A stretch of 64,000 nucleotides of DNA, from contig OU015498.1 in the NCBI GenBank assembly GCA_907164885.2, positions 128,615,651-128,679,650 of the forward strand, read 5' to 3'. Positions 25,186 to 37,674 of the stretch are shown piece by piece. The position numbers and the translations under genes were made by a program. Under the pieces are notes generated by a model that searched no databases, was not told the DNA's origin, and saw only the letters and a list, made by a program, of their open reading frames with translations. Position 1 is the first letter of the stretch; every line of letters starts with the position of its first letter. The stretch is from Dolomedes plantarius (taxonomy: Eukaryota > Arthropoda > Arachnida > Araneae > Dolomedidae).

Positions 25186-25435
25186 TTCTTGGGACGCATG
25201 CTATCCCTCCCGGTAAGGTTTGGTTTGAAGCGCTACGGTCTACTTTTTGCTACACGAGGGCTAATTAGACCGGGACCTACAGTTTAAATCCGATTCCGAA
25301 CGGCTACAAACATTCCGAACGGCTACAAACATCCATGCCAACAGTGGGTCTCGAACCCACGGGATCTGAACAGAATGCCAGCACCCTATCCGTGTGGCCA
25401 TCGCCTGGCCGCCCAACCCGTAAGGAAAAGGTAAA
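25182..25435 (-). mobile_element. tRNA-derived SINE
   Basis: On the minus strand a tRNA-like head has an A-box-like TGGCCACACGGATAGGGTGC and a B-box-like GGGTTCGAGACCC, followed by a unique body that runs toward the TA tract. A 20-base segment (ATTCCGAACGGCTACAAAC) is tandemly doubled near 25291-25332. The minus-strand open frame across it is a common false gene call. The two Pol III boxes, short length and tail argue for a SINE rather than a tRNA gene. Confidence 0.65.
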
Positions 25436-27372
25436 TATGGTAGAACGGTGCTATGCTGTCCATTTGTTATATAGGACAACCAGAAGAATCAAAGAAATGC
25501 AGCTAGAGACTGACGATTTTCAAAGCTCTGAATAATCCTCAAAACGTGATCTGCAGGTTCCCAGAGCAAAGGAGAGGTTTGTTGCTAACTGGTCCAAAGT
25601 CGCACAAGAATTCACATCTTCGAAAATTGACTGGTATTTTTCTTATATTACTCAATGCCAAAGGTCGGATTCAGCCTGGCAACATTCTTCATAGCTTATA
25701 GAAGCCCAAGGACGTAGAATTTCAAAATTTAAAGTCGTTATACCAGAATTTCAGTAATTTATTTCCTGTGTATCCCTGTGAGCTAGATTCCTCCTGGAAG
25801 CAATGGACAACCTATAGAACCTTAAAACTAAGAATTTCTTAATATACTGTTTATGGAGGGTAAAGGACTGGATCTCTGTCCTAAACTTTCAGTAGTTTGT
25901 TTCTCTATTTCCTCTGTAAATTTGTATCTACCTGGATATATTCTGAGCAGCTAAAAGATGCTGTAGGAAGAAGATTTACAAGATGAACTGTAAACCAATA
26001 GGAAGCGACTCTACATAAGACTTTCAGACATTAGCGTCCTGCCTACAGCTGCGTATATGAAAGATTTTACCTGTTCATGTAAGAACGTATTAGGAATATA
26101 ATACTGCATAATACTACATATCTAGAAAAACAAAACCGTTTTTTCATAGTTTAGAATTTTTATGTATTTTTCTTTTATATTCCTGTCAAAAGTTTAAAAA
26201 GAACTGCTCTGAGTCAAGTATTTTAAATTATGAAGTTCGGTTTTTAATATTTGGACCAAATGAGTTGAATGATTTTTCATCTTTAGTACGAAAACTTTTT
26301 CTTTCTTAAAGTATTGCGTGGGAACCTGAAACAGGTATTCACCCGTTCACACAACAGTTTTGTTTATTAACTTATCACGGGAGCACCATAGAGGTAAATC
26401 ATCCATACTCTTTATGACGGTACATTACAGGATCATCCATGGCTTAGCCGAGATTCGAAACTGGCCTCACTTTGTCGAAGCCCGTAACAATAATCACCCT
26501 ACGTGAGAGGATTTTGTATATGCTACATTGAACGGTATAGAAATTGGTCGGTGGAGAGTTATAGATGAAGAAAATTCAGTTCAAAACAAAAGCAAATAAA
26601 AATCAGGTTCATTAATGGAAACTTCTAGTGAAAAGAACATCATTTGAAGTTAATTGAGGCAATCGAATTTTAACTCTAATGTAATTTGTATGACTTCTCT
26701 TCATTTTATAATTAAAAGGTATGATAATTGATGAACCATCGAAAACATTATTCATTACAGTTACTAAAATCCAAAGATATAAGACTTTTACCTGCACTAA
26801 TTACTATCTGCTTCTCTTTATCTAGATTTAATTAAACGTTTACAAGTTTCGCCAAATCTGTTGGCAACAAAATATTAGTTGGGATATATTTTCTTGCTTC
26901 TATGCTTCTTCTAAAGAAGATGACAAACTACTAAAAAATGACGACCACTGATCGATATCGGAAACATGTCTAAAGAAATCGACCGCGCTATTTGTCTTCC
27001 AGAAACTAGAGTAAAAATTGTTTGTTTTTGGCTTAATGGACCGAGAAGGAAACAAACAAGAGTAAGGCAGTGAGATTTCATTTGAATCCAATAAATTAAC
27101 TGTTAACCATAAAATATATTTACTACATAACAAGGCCACAAACTTCTCTGTTGTGTTTTTATTGTGTAGTAAATGTAATATATAGTATAATACTGTTAAT
27201 TTCATGACTTATTTACAAGTGATTCATTAGTTTAGATAGAAAAGAAATAAAATATTTACTGTAAAAGGTTAGTAAAGATTATAAATTTATATTAAGAGCT
27301 AAAACTAATAAAAAAGTGTATGGCAATGATATTTCATTTTCATCTAATAAAACTCTTGTAAACAAAATATGC
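25436..27372. other. Intergenic DNA, no gene defended
   Basis: Moderately AT-rich. Short frames (for example minus 26900-27205) lack recognisable motifs. Nothing else is seen. Confidence 0.5.
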
Positions 27373-29125
27373 TTATTGCATAATGGAGAAACAATATTCC
27401 CTATTATATTGTCTTTTTTTCCGTATTTACTGCATTATGTACTTCAATACCACTCTTTATTATACGAAAAAGGTGAGTTTTCTCCATTATTAAATTAAAA
27501 GAGGGTCATAAATATTGTACTTTTAATTTTAGTATGCTATTTATCTATTGATATTATTAATAGCTATTCGTGGAAAATGCAATCCTGTTTGTACAGTTTT
27601 CCTATTGCCGGTTGGTTGGGTGAAATCTCTATGCTCATCTTTTGCTGCATAAAGGCTAAATCGGGATATAGAGGTTAAAGCTCCATTACTGCATAATAAA
27701 GCCACATTGTTTCCTAATATATTCTGTCTTTTTTCCGTATTAACTGCATTATGTAATTCGATACCACTCTTTACTTTACAAAAAAGGAGAGTTTTCTTTA
27801 TTATGAAATTAAAAGGGGGTTATAAATATTGTACTTTTTTAATTATAGTATTCTATTTATCTATTGATATTATTAACAGGATTTGTGGAAAATGCCATCT
27901 TGTTACTACAGTTTTCCTATTGCTGGTTGGTTGGTTGAAATCTCTATGCTCATCTTTTGCTACATAAGGGCTAAATTGGGATTAGATGTTAAAGCTTCAT
28001 TATTGCATAATGGAGCCACAATGTTCCCTAATATATTGTGTCTTTTTTACGTATTAACTGCATTATAAACTTTAATATCACTCTTTAATTTACAAAAAAG
28101 GAGAGTTTTCTCCATCATTAAATTAAAAGAGGTTTATAAATATTGTACTTTTAAATTAAAATATGCTATTTATCTATTGATATTTTTAATAGCTATTCGT
28201 GGAAAAAGCGATCCTGTTCCTACAGTTTTCAATTGCTGGTTGGTTGGTTGAAATCTCTATCCTCAACTTTTGCTACATAAGGGCTAAATCGGGATATAGA
28301 GGTTAAAACTCTCTATGCTCAACTTTTGCTACATAAGGGCTAAATCGGGATATAGAGGTTAAAACTCCATTATTGCATAATGGAGCCACATTGTTTCCTA
28401 ATATATTTTGTCTTCGTTACGTATTAACTGCATTATGTACTTCAATATCCCTCTTCACTTTACAAAAAAGGAGAGTTTTTCTCCATTGCTAAATTAAAAG
28501 AGGGTTATAAGTATTGTACTTTTTTAATTATAGTATGCTATTTATCCATTGATATTATTAATAGCTAGTCGTGGAAAATGCCATCCTGTTCCTACAGTTT
28601 TCCTATTGCCGGTTGGTTGGTTAAAATCTCTATTCTCATCTTTTGCTACATAAAGGCTAAATCGGGATATAGAGGTTAAAGCTCCATTACTGCATAATGG
28701 AGCCACATTGTTTCCTAATATATTCTGTCTTTTTTCCGGATTAACTGCATTATGTAATTCGATACCACATTTTACTTTACAAAAAAAGGAGAATTTTCTC
28801 CATCGTTAAATTAAAAGAGTATAATAGAGCGATAATGCACTTACTATTCTAACCTACAAACATCATAGCTTATCATGGTGTAACGGAAACTAGTTGTGTT
28901 TTTCAAGTTTAGAGGGCGGTTACTGTCTCTTATATATAATAAAAGAAAATAAATATTGTACTTTTTTAGTTATAGTATGCTATTTATCTGTTGTTATTAT
29001 TAATAGCTATTCGTGGAAAATGCCATCTTACTCCTACAGTTTTCTTATTGCTGGTTGGTTAGTTGAAATCGCTGTGCCCATCTTTTGATACATAAGGGCT
29101 AAATCGAGATATAGAGGTTAAAGCT
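27373..29125 (+). repeat. Tandem array of ~315-base units, 5 copies
   Basis: Unit starts marked by ATTGCATAATGG-like sequence fall near 27373, 27687, 28001, 28371 and 28687. Each carries TATTAACTGCATTATGTA, CCACTCTTTACTTTACAAAA, TATTTATCTATTGATATTAT, TTCCTATTGCTGGTTGG and GCTACATAAGGGCTAAAT. The third unit holds an extra 56-base internal duplication (28262 and 28318), and the last is expanded by about 130 inserted bases. Similar frames recur in each unit only because the DNA repeats; stops and shifts argue against coding. Confidence 0.88.
28838..28925 (+). repeat. Short dispersed repeat inserted in the last array unit
   Basis: CACTTACTATTCTAACCTAC...AAGTTTAGAGGGC interrupts the array after ATTAAAAGAG, and an inverted copy lies at 29708-29790. 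Each is about 85 bases. Possibly MITE ends or a small dispersed element; no target duplication is clear. Confidence 0.7.
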
Positions 29126-31678
29126 GTGTGTCCCAAGACTTACGGGTTACAACTGTTTCAGGTTTTAGAAAGTACCGATGGTAATACGCAGTAATTAGAG
29201 ATTATAGTTTGAATTTTAAATTTTTATCTTATTTGAGTATGTGTTTCAATATTCTAATGTCAGTATGGGTTTTAGTATATGTTTCGTTATTCCCTATCAG
29301 TTATCCAGCAAATAAATGAAGTTCAATGAGCTTCAAGCATTTTGCCAATCTTGTTTTCAGCTGTAAATTTTATAAAACGATTTCGAGAATGATGTTTCTC
29401 TCTTTCAGTACAAAATTCAGTTCATGACATAACGCACTAAACATTAAAATTCTAAACAATATTTTCTGATGATACCTGGTTGATCTTTATTTTTAATTCC
29501 CATTTGTATCTAAGGTGAACCATGTGAAACAATAAGGATGACTGGACTCCAAAAAACACAGCCATCATTAATCCCGGTAAATCTTTATTCATTATCCTAA
29601 CGTCCATTAAACGGACGATCTCTGGTTCATAAACAAAGAGAATACTGAACACTGATAGAATTACATAAGACCAAGCAATGTTGAAAGTACATCAAAACAT
29701 GGACACTAATGCCCTCTAAACTTGAAAATCACAACTAGTTTCCGTTACACCATGTTAAGCTTTGATGTTTGTAGGTTAGAATAGTAAGTGAATTATAACC
29801 TGACAACATTTTCTGTTTACGAATTTTACATGCATATAACCATTTCATGAATCGTAGATGTCAGAGAAAAAATAAAAATTTATGATAGACATATGTATTG
29901 ATGATACAAAGTTTAGGTACAGATTAAGAGCAGATTCAGCCGTTGTAAGTGAGGTTCTTAAAGACGTGTTTTGCTTTCTGTTTGATAAAACTCAAATAAA
30001 TACTCAAATGCTGAAATCAGCTATTTATATGGTAATTTTATATCATCTAAAAATTTAAAACATGGGATAAAATTAAGTTTTCAAGATATACCATGGTAAA
30101 CATTAAAAAAGATAACTGAAAAGTGCTGCCTTACAAACTTGTTGCTTTACAAAGTGCTGTTTATTCAACAACAATGAATTTTTACTGTCATTTATTTTTA
30201 TGTACATAAATCCTTCAGTAAAACCCTCTTCTGTTAGCTTATCTATAATTATGATTCTTATGCTTTTTAGCCTAAAACACCAATTCAGGTTTCTTATCGT
30301 TAAGTAGATCGTAAGCTGCACAGATTGATAAGTCTAGAAAAGGTATTCCCAGCAAACAAAAGTGAAACCTCGATACCAAATGAAATATTTATAACTCTTT
30401 TAATAATGTGTTTCTTATAAAATTAGTTTAAATTGCAGTGAATAATATCTTTGATGAAATATAGAATTTTAATAAAAATAGCAAAAGTTAAATTTTGATG
30501 TTTCTCAAAGTACCAATTGAAAACTATAATTTTGGTAAATAATGGCGATTTTCTTCTTAGATTCTCTTTTCTCCCAACAACAAATTATCTATGATTTTAG
30601 AAGACCCCGTTTATAAACATTGCATGTCCTCACTTTCAATAGCGTTCATTAAAGTCGTACAAATACTTCAGTGTCTTTATTTACATTCAGGCAAGAACTT
30701 TCGTCAAAATGATGAAGTTATAGTATTGGTAATCGATTGCAAATATTGGAAAAAGATTCTAGATCTTTCTCAATTTATGTGTGTATCGTGTGCTTTTAAT
30801 GAAGTTCAGATGCAAATTTGGACATCAAATGACTTCGCGGTATCTGCAGATTTGTAGAGAAACTAATTTATTTAGAAGTTCTGATAATTATAATTTTAGT
30901 GTTTATTTCCAGCATAATAATTAAAACGCATTTGACAATATAACAACAGGATCCGATTAAATGATTTATTTTAGTCTAGTAAAAAGTTATTAATATGAAA
31001 TAATGTTGATTGAAAATGTTCGAGTTTATTTACGAATTTAAATCATCGGTAAATTTCTACAAATCGGAAATGGATTAAAGCATTTTTCTGATACTGATAT
31101 GGGGACTTTCGAATATCGGTTTTGTAATTTCATTTATTCAATATGTTTCCGGTGCAGGTGGATGCAATTGTTTCGAAATTAGATATTTATGAAAAATTTT
31201 ATGTACGATAAAGGATCAATTCTGTAAAGAAAAAGTGATATTATATTAAGAAAGGATGACAGATTTTGGAATAGTTAAATATGATCAATTATAATCGGGA
31301 AATATTTAAAGGCTATTATATAAATGCAAAAATGATACATAATCATATAGATTAATATATCTGTTAACTTCCTCGTCATTGGGTGGTGTACAAGCTCAAA
31401 TTTAAAATTTTTGTGATTTTCTGAATTTAAAAATTTGGTCTTCTATAAATTATAAAAGAAAAGAAAATGTTAAAGTATTTCAACGTAGGATTACGTTCCT
31501 CCATAACGGTCCTCCGGAAAGCAAAATTTCAGACGCTAAAATCGTCAGTCGTCGCGAGTTATAATTTTAGCAGCCCGCCAAATCCAGTATGTATCTCTTG
31601 GGCAAGAAGTTAACAGTTAAACAGAAAAGTACCAAAATGCGTCAAAATTTTGACATATGTATCTATATCTATAGCTAT
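29126..31678. other. AT-rich DNA, no gene defended (except the repeat at 29708)
   Basis: Frames at 29452-29652 (minus) and 30591-30857 (plus, 88 codons) have no family signature that I recognise, no splice context and no codon support. Treated as non-coding. Confidence 0.45.
29708..29790 (-). repeat. Inverted copy of the 28838 repeat
   Basis: The reverse complement reads CACTTACTATTCTAACCTAC with few changes (for example CATCAAAGCTTAACATGG). Together the two copies bracket about 780 bases that include the right half of the last array unit. Confidence 0.7.
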
Positions 31679-31679
31679 T

Positions 31680-31727
<48 letters not shown>

Positions 31728-31791
31728 TAGATAGATAGATAGATAGCTAGATAGATAGATAGATAGATAGATTGATAGATAGATAGATAGA
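31679..31791. repeat. Compound microsatellite (CT)n(TA)n(GATA)n
   Basis: Consecutive CT, TA and GATA runs. Cys- or Tyr-rich frames here are artefacts. Confidence 0.95.
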
Positions 31792-33139
31792 TCCATATAT
31801 ACATGACACATAAATACATATATACATACAAAAGAAATAAGCAACGATAAGTAATCTCACGTTAATAACCCGCGATAGTTTCTTTAGAAGAGGCTACATA
31901 AATTTTTTTTCGATAGGTGATAACAAAATACAAAATGAGAAAAGAGGCCTTTCGTTAAATTAGACTGATTTGGGTGATATAGGTATATTTTCGAAAAATA
32001 TCATGCGTAAATTAAAAGTGCAATATTTAAATTTTTGTCCAGAACACTAAAAATCTTTTGCTGTTTATTGTTGTAATGTTTGAAATGTAAAAAATTTAAC
32101 ACATTTTAGTTTTACCAGATAGGCATGTGTGGTTAAAGAATTTAACAAGATTCATATTTACGTTAAAATCAAAGAAATTTTACATTCATGCTACACATTT
32201 ATATTTGTATTTGAAAAATTCTGTTGTAAAATTATATTGCTCGGATAGTTGATAAAATTTGCCTTTAACCTTAAAACTGATTCCAAATTTTTAGCCGAAG
32301 AGTTTTTTTTTTATATTTGGTTATGACCCACTGGTATACATCTTCTATGCGTAAGACAAGAGAGTTATTTGGAGTATATACGATGAAACAACCCCTTTAC
32401 TTCAATAACACTTAATTTGTTCGTTGAAGATTCAGCGCCATTTCTCTTTGTACCGGTGTTTGCTGATCACTTTAAATTCTACACTGTAGCAAAAGGGTTT
32501 ACCTCAACAAAGAGAACGCAGAGATCTTGAACGAAGCATCCGTTGTTCAACGCCCCACTTTCCACACTACAATTTATTCTTATACTAATTACTCAATATT
32601 ATCTTCATTTTGCCTCATGTAAGACTAGAAAATCAGAATACAATAAGGAAAAATTAATATGATACCAGAATGTGGTAAAAACCTGATTAATAACTAAACG
32701 CATACCGTTACAAGTTTTTCAAGCAAATTTAGTTCATACACAAAGAAACGATTCAGTATCAGGTAATTAAAACTTTGCTGATTAGAGAGACCTTATGGAC
32801 TGGTTGTATCCTAATGAAGAATACTGGTTTTCGTAGGCATAGTTACTACCATACGTGCGAAAAAAAACTGCTCAAAAACCTCTACGGACCATGGAGGAAA
32901 GGCCATTTTTATAGAAAAGTTTAATTAATAGTAGTATCCAAGCTGATAAATTTTAAAAAATCTGTTTAAGAAATACACTATATTCCTCAAAATAATTGGA
33001 GTAGTAGGTCGAGAGGGAAAAACTGCATTTATATATAAAAAAATCATTTATTACCTTTGGACTACCATTGAATGCATTGGATGCTTCGATTCTTATGGGC
33101 ATGCTTTCGACGAATTTCTGGTATCTGTCCGCTGGGAAT
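31792..33139. other. AT-rich intergenic DNA, no gene
   Basis: No recognisable coding, repeats or RNA gene. Confidence 0.5.
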
Positions 33140-33618
33140 TGTCTCTGTTTCTCAAATAAAAATTACTGCCCGAGAGCGCTTAAGGAAGAGCGTTCTCAAT
33201 CGAAGACGATTTTCGCGTTCTAGCAACACCAACACTCAACCAAACCTTTTCCCACTTTTCTAATGTCCAGTTTTTGGCGTAACATGACCTTTCTGGATCT
33301 TGCACCATTAAACCCCAACCAACCAACCTATTGTCCAGCAACGACGAGCTAAACCCAATTTTAGTCTCTATGTGGCATTAACAATGTGGAGTTTGGGTGC
33401 AGCCCATCATGGTATACGATATTACGCAGTTTCCGATGAATTGCACGGGTACTAATAACACTATCCATTGCAGTAACAACTCTGAGGCCAACATTGATGT
33501 AGTTAAAGAGCTCTTCTTCTTCAGAACACTCACAAACTATCTCTTGTTCAATTTGTGCGACCTCCCGGTTGGGGATTTGTCTTAGTAGTCCCGCCAACAT
33601 TCCATTTTCAACTGACAT
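33140..33618 (-). pseudogene. Heavily decayed Tc1-like transposase fragment
   Basis: On the minus strand the 85-codon frame 33361-33618 includes VISTRAIHRKLRNIVYHDG, similar in shape to the second helix-turn-helix of Tc1-type transposases. About 40 codons further, in a shifted frame near 33270, CYAKNWTLEKWEKV resembles the stretch just before the first catalytic Asp. Stops and shifts are frequent and no inverted ends were found. It could be a chance resemblance; moderate to low certainty. Confidence 0.35.
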
Positions 33619-33758
33619 CTACCACGGGTGATATCGGGATGCTCAGAAGACAGCTATAGAATTTCAAGACTGATTGCTTAAGTAACATGCTATGACCATA
33701 CATCTTTGGAAATAGCAACATTTGCAGTTGCTCGCAATAGAACATTATAATCTATATA

Positions 33759-36020
33759 CAGTGGACGCTCGTTAATTCGAACTCGGTTAAATCGAACTTT
33801 CGGTTAATTTGAACTAATCTAAAGGCCCCGAAAAACTTGTATTGGAATTAATGTTAAAAATAATCTCATTAATTCGAACTAAATTTTTATCACTTCGGTT
33901 AATTCGAACTAAAAGTTTGACAAAAAAAATTATTTTTCCTCGTTTAACGGAGAAAATACACGCTGTACTTATTATTTTGTGTGTCAAAATGATCTGTATT
34001 TCTTTTCTGTGTAAAGAGGAACATGCCTGCATTCCTAGACTATTGCATTTCCGCTAAACGTTAGTGGCTATTGTCCTTCTTATTAACGGACAAAGCGATT
34101 TTCCGTTGTTTATATCGATTTTCTTAGAATTTCAGAAAAACCAGTCTTTACTACAGATTCTAGGGAGCTGCGTCAATTATGCCTACAGTGCAGAGAAGTT
34201 AATGTGATCTAGTGTTTCTTCCTCAGTGTGTGGTGTGAACGTCTAAAAATTCAGAATGTCTACACGTGAAAAGTACAAAACCCTAACTTTGGAGACAAAG
34301 GTAGAAATTTTAAAGAAAGTAGAGAATGGCGAATGTAAAACAAAGTTAGCAACTGACTAAGCAATTAAAAAAAATACCTTGTCAACTTATTTGAAAAACA
34401 AGGAGTCAATTTTAGATTCATTGAAAAAATCAAAATTTGTTAGAGGACGGAAACGCACGAGAAATGCATCCCAAGAAGGTCTAGAAAAGGCTCTACTGCT
34501 ATGGTTCCAGGATGTTAGATCTCGAAATTTTCTGATAAATGGACCCCTAGTGCAGACGAAGGCTGATAAATAAGCAAGTCGAATGGGTATTGAAGATTTT
34601 AAATGCAGTGATGGATGGCTTTCTTGATTTTAGTCAAAACACAATATTTCTTATCAAACTGTATGTGGCCAAAGCTCCGATGTAAACGAATACGTATGCA
34701 CTAATTTCGGTAAGAAACTGCCAGGGCTTTTCTCTACTTACCTGCCGAAAGATATTTTTAATGCGGACGAAACTGCATTTTTTTATAAACTTTCGCCGAA
34801 TAAGACATTACATTTTAAAGGGGATGCTTGCGTAGGAGGTAAAAGCATTAAAGAGAGGATTACAGCTTTAGTTTGTGCTAATATGGATGGGAGCGAAAAG
34901 CTTAAATTATTAGTGATTGAAAAGTCCAAGAATCCACGAAGTCTTAAAGGAATTAAAACACTGCCTGTTGATTATGTATCCAATACAAAAGTATGGATGA
35001 CACAAGACATCTTCAGTAACTGGTTAAAAGGATTAGATAAGCAGTTTTCGAGGCAAAAGTGTAAAATTCTCTTATTTGTGGATAACGTAACCTGCCACAA
35101 TAACCTTCCAGAACTGAGTTCCATACAGGTTGAATATTTGCCACCAAACACTACTGCAAAGCTTCAAGCAATGGATCAAGGAATCATCCAGAATCTTAAA
35201 ACAAATTATCGTAAGAGACTCTTAAAACAAATAATTTTTTCTTTAGATTGTGGTAAAAATTACGACATTACTCTGCTGACAGCTATAAATGATCTATACG
35301 CCACATGAGATGATGTTAAAGAAAGCACAATTAGTAATTTCTTTCGTCATGCTAACTTTATGCACGACGAAGAGAACAATCCAATCGAAGAATGTGACGA
35401 TATTGATACAGATTTTCCCGAATTCATAAAATTTAACTGTGATAACGTTACTTTTTCTGATTATGTAAGGGTAGATGAAGACGTGGAAGTCTGTGGAAAA
35501 CTGAGCGACGAAGGCAAAATAAAAACTATCCGAGAAGATGAAATAGAAGAGACATTATCGAAATCAGAAGAGAATGCAGAGACTGTTAAGCGTCCTAATG
35601 ATCAAGCCATAATGTACTCTGTTAAAATTCTGAAAGCATTTATTCAGATGGAACCTTCCTCTGAAAATGAATTGAAATGTTGACTTCAAATCGAGAAGCT
35701 GGCTGAACAATGTAGGCATCATAAACAAAACCAAACATCCATTTTACAGTTTTTCCCAAATGTGTAATTCATATTTTTAATTAAAGTTTACTTTCTACTG
35801 CATATCTTCTGCTTCATTTTATGATTAAGGTAAGCCTGTATTGCTTTTTAATATGTCAAATTTGACACAAAATTGTATAAAATATTTTCTGGGGTTATAC
35901 ATACAAGGAGATTTTTCTTCTTCAGTGATACACGTTTAAAGTTATATATTTTCTCTTAACATCGGATAATTGGAACTTTATTCTGAGAACCTTTGAGTTC
36001 GAATTAACGAGCGTCCGCTG
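33759..36020 (+). mobile_element. Tigger/pogo transposon (2262 bases)
   Basis: The inverted ends are CAGTGGACGCTCGTTAATTC at the left and the complement of CAGCGGACGCTCGTTAATTC at the right, bordered by TA at 33757-33758 and 36021-36022. TTAATTCGAACT motifs repeat near the left end. It contains a full-length transposase gene disabled only by nonsense codons. Confidence 0.93.
34256..35767 (+). pseudogene. Tigger-type transposase, full length with 6 nonsense codons
   Basis: One frame of 503 codons runs from ATG at 34256 to the apparent true stop TAA at 35765. Premature stops lie at 34358, 34571, 34625, 34631, 35306 and 35681; I see no frameshift. In order: CENP-B-type helix-turn-helix start (LTLETKVEILKKVENGE, about residues 9-25), Tc5-type second DNA-binding domain (LEKALLLWFQDVRSRN, about residue 80), and DDE_1 domain with first Asp in FNADETAFFYKL, second in LLFVDNVTCHN and third in MDQGIIQNLK. 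An acidic tail ends in SILQFFPNV. Closest in plan to TIGD/Tigger proteins. Confidence 0.93.
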
Positions 36021-36738
36021 TATATAAAACAGTTCCGTAACTGACTCACTGACTCACTGACATACAACGCACAGACCAAACCGCTGGACCTAAAGGGCTG
36101 AAATTTCGCATGGCGATTGTTCTTATAGTGTAGGGGTGCACTACGAAAGATTTTTGAAAAATTCTTCTTAGATTTTTTAAATTAAATTTTTAAGCTGTTT
36201 TTGTAACTTTTTTTAAGTTTGCATTTAAAATAATAATTTTAGGGTTATAAAATTTATATCACGAGAAAGATCATAAAAGTTCCTTTAAAATGAGATCTTT
36301 TTGAATCTTTATCTCCATTTTCTGATTTTTTGGTGAATTTTTAAAGATTAATTTTTAGAATTTAATTTATTAAATGCTGATCACGTGATTTCTTTTTCTG
36401 GTATTTTAAATAAATTTATCGTCACGTGCTTAACAATTAAATAGACAAAAAAAATTTTTCTTGCTAATGCTGTAGACGATTGGACATTATTCAAAAAAAT
36501 ATTAAAATACAATAAAAGTTATTATGTTACTCAAACTGTACTATATTAACTGTACTATATTCTTTAGTATGTCCTATTACAATTAATTTGAATATTTTCT
36601 TCTACATTATTTTATCTATAAAAATATCCCTTACGATTTTCTTATAAATATATATTTTTTTTTCTACATCAATTGCATACATTGACCGTTGTATTTAATT
36701 TGAATGTACTCCGTAGCGGAGTGCGGGTTTTCAGCGAG

Positions 36739-37672
36739 TGAAATATAAAGTTTTGCCAAGTGATCCTGTTTATATATGCTATCTAACATGCACTGTATAT
36801 CTTGATGTTGACATGGGAGTTTGTCTATATATGCAAATCCTGCGGTACTTTTGCTGTGAAGTGCAAATCAGAATACTTAGCTTACATATGAAATGAGGTA
36901 AGTATCTTTTACGATTTATTAATTTTTATTTCTCACGGTTTTGTATTACTCCTACAAACCGAAATCAGTCTCCTCCATCTTTGCATATTGTATGCGTCAA
37001 AAATCACTATTTTTCGGTCCCCAAAACAAAAAATCCTTTTATACACTATTTTATACTTTGAAGACTATCTTTCAAGATTTCGCAGGATACCTTTTATGTA
37101 TCTACTTGTCAATAATACTTTTCGAACGAATTTATACGGTAGTAATTACAAAATCTTAACTCCACTATATAACGTTATTAACACCTCGCTGGTTTTATTA
37201 AAGGTTAAAATCAACGGAATTTGATAGTATAATGTACCTCGAATGGCTCATTTAAGTATTCAGGCTGGTTTTTTTCTGATTTTTCGCAATTCATTTACTT
37301 TTTAATTTTCAACTATGAGGGAGCGAAATATTCCCGAAAATTTTGTTGAGTTAAAAACTTCGAGCAATAACATTCAAATAAAATAGTTATCTATTTTAAT
37401 TAATTTTGAAAAGTGTATTAATTTAACAAAACATCCAAAAATTTATTTAAAGTGTTATAATTAAGAAATTAAGATTAAATGTTTTTCGTTTTGTACTTAT
37501 ACTTCAGTTTCAGTATCTGTATCTCAAAGATAACTGTCAATGAAAAATTCTGCATTCATATCAATAAAGAGGTTTTGAGGCCTCAAAAATACAGAAATAT
37601 TTTATAAAATTCTAATTGTAAGGAGCAATTCGTTTAAATATATTTAAGCCTGTATAACGACTTTTATAGTAA
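36739..37672. other. AT-rich intergenic DNA, no gene
   Basis: Frames at 36941-37224 have no recognisable motif. No repeats noted. Confidence 0.5.
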
Positions 37673-37674
37673 TA

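Larger units (their letters stand above)
33751..36738 (+). mobile_element. Non-autonomous Helitron, split at its 5' tip by a Tigger element
   Basis: The 5' tip TCTATATA (33751-33758, preceded by A) continues after the inserted transposon as TATAAAACAGTTCCGTAACT at 36021, with TGACTCACTGAC repeats. The 3' end near 36700-36738 has the hairpin GTACTCCGTAGCGGAGTGCGGG and then CGAG (a change from CTAG), followed by T. Net length without the insert is about 724 bases. A sister copy lies at 45514-54822. No Rep/helicase coding. Confidence 0.8.

Noticed and set aside
25335..25410. Genuine tRNA gene
   Set aside because: A and B boxes are present but the acceptor and anticodon stems do not pair adequately, and a SINE body follows.
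25261..25479. 72-codon minus-strand frame
   Set aside because: It is the translation of a tRNA-derived SINE; the two Pol III boxes explain the sequence better.
27316..29088. A repeated small protein family in the 315-base array
   Set aside because: Frames recur only because the DNA repeats; they are broken differently in each unit.
30591..30857. 88-codon frame as a possible exon
   Set aside because: No recognisable domain, no splice context and ordinary length for chance in AT-rich DNA.
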